A stretch of 24,386 bases of DNA from contig NW_003546388.1 in assembly GCF_000090795.2 (NCBI RefSeq), positions 51,205-75,590 of the forward strand, written 5' to 3'. The notes under the pieces are model-generated. The model did not search any database, was not told the DNA's origin, and saw nothing but the letters and a program-made list of their open reading frames with translations. Shown here one piece after another: positions 18,788 through 24,386 of the stretch; within the stretch, counting starts at the first letter, position 1, and each line of letters begins with the position of its first letter. Source of the DNA: Amphimedon queenslandica. Its lineage: Eukaryota; Porifera; Demospongiae; Haplosclerida; Niphatidae. The position numbers were made by a program, and so were the translations under genes.

Positions 18788-19959
18788 TTAGTCTACATCA
18801 TTATATTGGTCTGCAAAACCTTTGTTATCTCCAAAAGCATTATCACTATTTGCTAGTGTTCTTTTTTCAACATCCAATATATCATTATCAGAAGTGCTGA
18901 TACTGTGATCAATTAAAAAATAATGAACCTGCTCATCTTCAGATATCCACACCTGCCAAGTACTAGGAGGAATAGAGTCACTGTCTGAAAATCCTAAATT
19001 GTTAAGCCATTGTTTGAAAGTATCAAACGACTTCCCTGATTTGGCTAAAGGATTTTGTCTGTTGTATTTATTCTATATCTCAATAAAAATTCTAAAAATT
19101 TAGTATGTCAAGTAACTTACCAAAATAACTAAACTCTTATGATAGATTTCAAATGATTAAAAAGATGCCTCATGATCAGTCTTGCCAAGTTCTCAGTGGA
19201 CTGATTTTTAATTTTTTTACTTGGATATAGTACCTATAGTTATTTTAAGTTAAACATTAACAGTATAATACTATAATACTAACAATACTCTTATTATTGG
19301 TACTTAGTCCTCACCCTACGTCTTTCTTCACTTCTGAAAATAGTTACTAATCCGGTAACATATTTCAAGGCAGCATCACATTTTATTGAATGTATTTAGT
19401 GTCACCTTGAAGCACTGCTTTTACTAGTTTCGGTATATTGATGATAATATCATGACGAGTAAATTATGTACTTACTGTGACATCATCAGAAGGCTTTCTG
19501 AAAATAGATTTGCAATACAAGTTTGCAATTCCTTGTCTTAGTGGTGCCTATGAAGGTATTAATTGTTATTTCATGATAGGGGATAATTTAGGGTGATGCA
19601 TGAATATCAATTCCCCTGCTGATAGTGTTTTGCTTCATATACTTTGAATGAAAAGGTCTGACGCAATTAAACTGCTGAATAAATATTTGCACTCATTAAT
19701 TTTAGTTGAATCATCAATTGACTTTAAATTTAATCAGTCTTATTGTTACATATCAAATTAAAGTGATAATGTTTATATTTACCTGATAACTAGTCTTTTT
19801 TATGCTGAAGTTTGTTTCTCCATTTAACTTTAAGAGTTTCACTAACTCCTTTAGAGTTTCTACTAGTGATGAGCATTAGGATTCCAGAGTTCTAAGTTTG
19901 CTTTGCACAATGTCAATCTGCTTCTGTTGATGGCGAACAGTTCTTCCTGTGCAATCCAT
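18788..19959 (-). pseudogene. Three-exon gene for a ~177-residue protein, one stop
   Basis: Exon 1 (19959-19783) starts with ATG and encodes 59 codons with coiled-coil character: R-H-Q-Q-K-Q-I-D-I-V-Q-S-K-L-R-T-L-E, then E-T-L-K-E-L-V-K-L-L-K-L-N-G. It ends at CAG|GTAAAT. Exon 2 (19547-19476) gives 24 codons, including L-R-Q-G-I-A-N-L-Y-C-K-S-I-F-R-K-P, between CATAG and ACA|GTAAGT. Exon 3 (19072-18788) gives 94 open codons, including F-K-Q-W-L-N-N-L-G-F and an acidic tail, ending TAA. All introns are phase 0 and the three exons join in frame. The only defect is TAA at 19878-19876 in exon 1. I do not recognise the family. It is divergent from the zinc-finger gene starting near 20141, so it may be the accessory protein of the same element. 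Confidence 0.6.
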
Positions 19960-20140
19960 AACAGGAAAAAAAATGTAATTTTTTGCCCGACTCAACTCTG
20001 GACAAATTTCTACTGCATTCTGACTTCTACTTTAATTACTCTTGACACCTTTAATGTGCCATGCCCACATTCTCCTCATTATCATGTCTGCTACCAGTAA
20101 GTTCATGAGTTCATTATTATAAATAGTGCATCATTTACAG
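19960..20140. promoter_or_regulatory. Divergent intergenic region and 5' end of the forward gene
   Basis: The gap separates the reverse ATG at 19959 from the first clear forward exon at 20141. A forward piece around 20050-20090 is histidine/cysteine-rich (V-P-C-P-H-S-P-H-Y-H-V-C) and ends near CCA|GTAAGT, so it may be an upstream exon. A shared promoter is inferred from geometry only. Confidence 0.3.
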
Positions 20141-22862
20141 GTTTCTACTGTGATTTATGTAACTGCAATTTCGATTTTTTGTCGAAGTATGAGAGACATA
20201 TACAAACAGAAGCTCATAAATGATTAGCATCATTAATGGAGATGGAAGATGAAGTGGTAACTATGGGAATGGATGATAATAGCTCTAACTTTGATGACAC
20301 TTGATGTGAAAACGAGATGGAATCATTAAACCTTGTAATGAGATCTTTGTTACATTTAAAATTATTGGTATGTCATGATAGCCAGAGGATTACTGTACAT
20401 ACATCATTGACTATGATGCAGAAGATTCAGACTCAGATGACAGCAATGATGGAGAGAACTTCATATCCATGCAAAGCTTTAATTTTGAGATGAGCTATGA
20501 GCCATTTTCTTCAGTACTACATGCCTATCTCTTCATCCTTCTGAACTCACCAAGGCCAATAGTATGTATAATGCAATATATTTAATATCTTTATAAACTA
20601 TAGGGTGAAGAAAATCTGAAATTTGTGTTTCAAATGTGCAAGCAATTGAATCCAATGATACCAAGTTTAGATACAATTAAAAAAGTGAAGTTACTTGGTT
20701 ACATTGCTTCAAAATTGGTAAATGCAGTTAAAGTTATACTTTTAAATAATATGTTTTCAAAGTGTGTCTCATCTACTGGAGTAAAATTTCATATGAATCT
20801 TCCTTCTATATACATTGGCCAAGTATTCGCAAATCCTGAAGTTTCACCACTCATTGTCCGTTGTTCTGTACCTGGCAAAAAGTTTGTAAGGTTCAATTTT
20901 AGTTGCATTTAGTATCAATATTGTTTCAATTATTATCTTTAGTAAAATGTACCATGCTGAGGTATGGCATTCTGAATATCAGTCACCAATAGTTGTCACC
21001 AACATTAGACACATAAATGCAAATGACTTCATTACATTTTTTCATGATACTCTTGGCCTAACCATTGGAAAAGTTACAAATCTCTACTGCAAAGTCTCAG
21101 TTTGCAGGCATTCCATTAAGCATTATTGTCAAATATTATATAGGAAGATGAGGCAAATACATTTATGGCAGTTGATTTGATATTAACATACCACCAGCTA
21201 TATCTTGTTTATCCAGAAGTGTCAGTACTATACACAGATGATTCTTTCATAATTTTTGACAATTATAAAATAAAAGCTACAGATGCTACTTCAATAAGAC
21301 CTTGCCCAGCACAATTGTTGCGGTTCAATATTCCAACTAGAAAACTTGATTCGTTAGCTACTGAAGTTAGTTTTGCAATGTAATAAATTTCAATGAATAT
21401 TATTATGTTATAGGAATACAAATTCTTATGTTGCTGCGCATCCCATTAAATCTCAAGCATTAGGACTTCCAGTCGTGGCACTACTGCTTTTATACTCTGA
21501 TGATACGAGTGGAAATTGTAGCAAAAATTGGAACAAGTTTGATGTCTGGTGCTTGTCGCTTGCATGTCTTTCTAAAGTTTTTTCACGTGAATTTTCAAAC
21601 ATATACACTGTAGCCTGTTGAAATGGTATGTCTGCATTAGAGATGACTGGTTCCATCGTTGAAGAACTGAAGAAATTGGAAAAGTGAATACATGCATGCA
21701 TGCTGGTCTATTAAATTTTTAAAATTGATGTCTTGTATGTATATGATTTTGTTTCTAAAAAAAGGATTCTTGTATTTGCTCCAGTTATCAGTTTGATATG
21801 TGACAATGTAAGATTATCTGAGTTGCTGAATCGTTTTGGAAGCAAGGCAATAAAGCTTTATAGAATGTGCATGGTTAGGAAAAATTTCTATTACTGAAAC
21901 ATAATAATTATTTCATATATTTGCAGACCTCAGATGCAACAAGATGCATGCAACCAAGAAATAAACCTTTAAATTTAAGTCAAATAGCTGACATATCTCA
22001 GTAGCAAACTGAATTAATTAAAAAGGAGCTACGAAAGAGGTATCGCATGAGAGAATTCAACAATCCTCTATTTCAAATATCTCCAGACATTTTCATAAAA
22101 GGCATGAATATACACATTGCATATGAATCTGTGTCAAATTATTAGGGCCACTCCAATTGAGGTACTCCACAAAATCCTCCTTGGAAGTTGTAAGTATATG
22201 CTGATGGCATTTATGGATGCTAGATCAATCAGAGAAAAGGAGATTGCATATCAAATGAAAAGTTCCCCTTATTGTGGGTTTTCATCTCGAATCACGGGAA
22301 ATATAAGTTATTATAATTCATTGGTTCGTAGGGACTTTAGTGGCGTGATCGCACTTGTCCTGAGAAACACCATCTGTTCAGTACTATCGATATACCTGAG
22401 CTGTTTCCTGAGATTCCCAATAACACTATCATTACTAGGCTATGGAAAGACTTCTATGCCTTATCAAAAGAATGCAGGAGGAAGAAACATTACCAAAGGA
22501 CTTCAAAGAAGCAGCTCAGTCATAAGTATCATTGTATCTTACAATTTATCAAGCCAAAAATGTGACACCATACATCCATGCCCTTGCTACGCATGTGTGA
22601 GTTCATAAAGCTTTATGGTTCTCTTGAGCCATTCTCACAGCAAGGGTTAGAAAAGCTAAATGATTTAACTACACTTCATTACACGACAGGCACTAATCAT
22701 TGTCATACAAATGATGAAGCACTACGACAACTAGTTCTGAAACGTAACTGAATAGAGAAATTGGAAGACACTGATGCTAAGAGAGTGAAAAGGTCATGTA
22801 CATGCAGCATGTGTTCTACTAAAGGACACAAGAAGAAAGGATGTCCAGGCACAAATTTATAG
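20141..22862 (+). pseudogene. Transposase-like gene with C2H2 finger and CCHC knuckle
   Basis: After acceptor TTTACAG, the first exon encodes a C2H2 finger, Y-C-D-L-C...K-Y-E-R-H-I-Q-T-E-A-H (C-x2-C-x12-H-x5-H). Then come an acidic run (D-A-E-D-S-D-S-D-D), Y-E-P-F-S-S-V-L-H-A-Y (~20500), M-Y-H-A-E-V-W-H-S-E (20947), G-L-P-V-V-A-L-L-L-L-Y-S-D-D-T-S-G-N (~21465) followed by N-W-N-K-F-D, L-V-F-A-P-V-I-S-L-I-C-D-N (~21775), S-E-L-L-N (~21815), N-L-S-Q-I-A-D-I (~21975), T-P-I-E-V-L-H-K-I-L-L-G (~22147), F-S-Q-Q-G-L-E-K-L-N-D-L-T-T and a final zinc knuckle C-S-M-C-S-T-K-G-H-K-K-K-G-C (22805-22846), stop TAG 22862. The D-D-T-S-G-N block is familiar from multicopy genes of sponges, cnidarians and basidiomycetes; its biochemical role is unknown to me. 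Introns at 20562-20603 and 21366-21413 are 42 and 48 bp. Several stops and shifts make it a pseudogene. Confidence 0.7.
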
Positions 22863-22904
22863 ACTCATTTACTGAGTGACCTCCTTTTACTTTTTACCCT
22901 CACT

Positions 22905-23180
22905 TCCTTCTATTAGGTTTCTTACCACATTTCTTACAGTACAAATAAAACGCAACAGAATCAAGAAGCACATAACAAGCCACAACTTCTCCTTTCTCCC
23001 AAGTAATTCTGGTACTTTTGATGCTACTACGTCTTCAACAGATGAGACTTCTTCAGCTGTATGGCAACCCTTTCTCTTACAGTGAGCTTGCAAACAAGAT
23101 TAAATTCTCTCTTCAGAGTAGCAGAAAAAGTCTTCATGTGTAAACATAGACATGGCCTTTGATAAGTTACTTTAGAAGGA
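22905..23180. pseudogene. Rearranged partial copy of the chromobarrel-type gene
   Basis: Two halves related to the gene at 24294-23688 lie head to head. Forward, ~23007-23178 encodes Y-S-E-L-A-N-K-I-K-F-S-L-Q-S-S-R-K-S, matching the R-E-L-A-N-K-I-K-S-S-L-Q-N-S-R-K of the other copy, followed by I-D-M-A-F-D-K-L-L. Reverse, ~22990-22905 encodes C-Y-V-L-L-D-S-V-A-F-Y-L-Y-C-K-K, matching C-Y-V-I-L-H-S-V-E-F-Y-L-Y-C-K-K. The normal gene has both on one strand, so one half has been inverted, with the breakpoint near 22995-23006. Confidence 0.7.
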
Positions 23181-23687
23181 GATCTTGGTATGCTCCCTCC
23201 CTGTTCTATTTTATTTTTTTACTTTTCAGGCTCACTCTCTTCTTATTATTATATAATACACATATAGTATGTTATTAACTCTCTCTCCTCTTCTAGTTAC
23301 AAAAGCATTTCACTCTCCCTCTGAAATCAGTCTTATAGACCCATATAATTGTTATAATAATTATTATACATTTTAAAAAACAAATTTTTGCAAGTGATTT
23401 AAATTTTTAAGTTAGAAAAAGCAGGCTAGAAATATGAGTTATGTTACATTTTAAGATTAAGTTAAGATCAGCATATCAAAAGTAGATCTAGTCCTAGGCC
23501 CTCTAACAGAAAATGATGGCTCTAAGGATGGAAAAGTACACACAGTAAGATGAATATCATCAATATTGATCTTATTTTAATAGTTATTATCATTAATGAA
23601 AAAGCAAACTGTGTTTTCAATGATAATTGTTTTAGGAATGAGGAGTTTCAATTAGAAATTAGAAATTAGCAAGAGAAGGACCACACA
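23181..23687. other. AT-rich stretch without a recognisable gene
   Basis: I see no protein-like ORF. Long A/T runs and ATAATTATTATA-type words near 23350 dominate. Confidence 0.6.
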
Positions 23688-24294
23688 TCACAAAAAAATA
23701 TGAGGATTAGTTCCAAAATTTGTAGCAATACTGTCTCCACGGACAAATGTGAACACTAGACCATAACCTTGATCACGATTACAGCATCTGCCATCTGGAC
23801 AATATTGCTTTAGTGGTTTCTTACAGTACAGATAAAATTCGACGGAATGAAGGATCACATAACAATAGTCACCACTTTCAATTAATCATCTCCAATGCCA
23901 ACCTTTCTCCATTAATGAATCAATGTCAGTATAGGCCCTGATGGCGTATTTCTTGATTCGACGAGAGACACACTTCTCCATTCCTAATTTACCAAGACCT
24001 TCAAAAAGTAACATATCAAAGGTCATATCTATCTTTACACTTGGAGAGTCTTTTCTGCTATTCTGTAGAGAAGACTTAATCTTGTTTGCAAGCTCTCTGT
24101 AAAGAGAAAAAGGCTGATATACCATCTCATCTGTTGGACGTAATAGCATCAGATGCACCAGGATCAAAAAGAACCAGCTCACTCCTCTCCTTCCATTCAT
24201 GAAATTTCTTCCCATATCCAATGTAATGAACTTTCACTTTAGTGCCTTTCTCTTTGACAACTCGAATCTTAAAGAGATCAATCTGGTCTGCCAT
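23688..24294 (-). pseudogene. Chromobarrel/Tudor-knot-like domain gene, broken
   Basis: ATG at 24294-24292 opens M-A-D-Q-I-D-L-F-K-I-R-V-V-K, followed by V-H-Y-I-G-Y-G-K-K-F-H-E-W-K-E. This matches the chromobarrel (Tudor-knot) pattern V-H-Y-x-G-Y-x-x-x-x-D/E-E-W, which in MYST and MSL3 proteins binds histone tails or nucleic acid. The first frame ends at TGA 24129-24127. The next frame carries on with L-Y-R-E-L-A-N-K-I-K, D-M-T-F-D-M-L-L-F and K-Y-A-I-R-A-Y-T-D-I-D, hits TGA at 23888-23886, then stays open in the same frame through F-Y-L-Y-C-K-K-P-L-K-Q, G-Y-G-L-V-F-T-F-V-R-G and N-P-H-I-F-L to TGA 23690-23688. So one frameshift and one nonsense change disable it. The ~200-residue layout fits a multicopy sponge family I have seen but cannot name. 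Its function is unknown. Confidence 0.7.
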
Positions 24295-24306
24295 ATTCAC
24301 AACTTG

Positions 24307-24320
24307 GTTTCCATAGCAAC
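24307..24320. promoter_or_regulatory. RFX X-box-like site upstream of the chromobarrel gene
   Basis: GTTTCCATAGCAAC fits the X-box pattern GTNNCCATRGCAAC exactly. It lies 13 bases upstream of the reverse-strand ATG at 24294, a promoter-proximal position. The last 66 bases of the window hold nothing else recognisable. Confidence 0.45.
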
Positions 24321-24386
24321 AAAATTTTTTATTAGATCACCCGTAAATTTTTAAATTAAGTACAATCTGACAATTTGCCATGCAAT

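Noticed and set aside
22876..23093. Two overlapping ORFs on both strands as independent genes
   Set aside because: Both are better explained as out-of-frame readings of the inverted halves of the chromobarrel-type copy.

Overview
This is AT-rich eukaryotic DNA, most likely from an early-branching animal. A demosponge such as Amphimedon is my best guess, but only from resemblance of the protein families. Coding stretches are broken by GT-AG introns, several of them only 42-57 bases long. There is no operon or Shine-Dalgarno structure. No intact ordinary host gene can be named; almost every recognisable coding stretch belongs to a multicopy, mobile-element-type family and carries stops or frameshifts.

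The clearest object is a complete but decayed DNA transposon at 10954-16169. It has ~95-bp terminal inverted repeats (TIRs), a 9-bp target-site duplication with one mismatch, a forward gene of the DUF6589 family (11148-14626) and a convergent reverse gene for a RecQ-type helicase (16046-14653). The two stop codons are 26 bp apart. The helicase relic keeps motifs I, Ia, II (DEAH), III, IV, V and VI plus the C-terminal cysteine cluster. This architecture fits the helicase-bearing branch of the Academ transposons (AcademH), with DUF6589 as the likely transposase.

Other regions, left to right. 1-1850 is AT-rich, with a GC-rich patch holding an NRF1-like palindrome, a hairpin and a tiny RG-rich reverse ORF. 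1850-4763 (reverse) is a near full-length relic of a transposase-like family with two N-terminal C2H2 fingers. 4764-7010 has only weak ORFs. 7013-7253 and 7309-7493 are two miniature inverted-repeat elements (MITEs), the second flanked by TTAA. 7784-10396 is bounded by diverged copies of the first MITE's ends and contains RFX-like X-boxes, a tRNA-like SINE head, telomere-like repeats and a ~20-bp degenerate minisatellite.

Right of the transposon, 16180-18780 is weakly coding and repeat-rich. At 18788-22862 a divergent pair appears: a three-exon reverse gene for a small ~177-residue protein, and a long forward gene with a C2H2 finger, a D-D-T-S-G-N motif and a C-terminal CCHC zinc knuckle. The right end (22905-24294) holds a reverse gene with a chromobarrel-like N-terminus, an X-box just upstream of its start, and beside it a second partial copy of the same family with one half inverted.

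Functional reading (inference): the window is a graveyard of at least four unrelated autonomous element families and several non-autonomous ones. The DUF6589 and RecQ pair is the most coherent system, with a presumed strand-transfer protein and a DNA-unwinding partner carried between shared TIRs.
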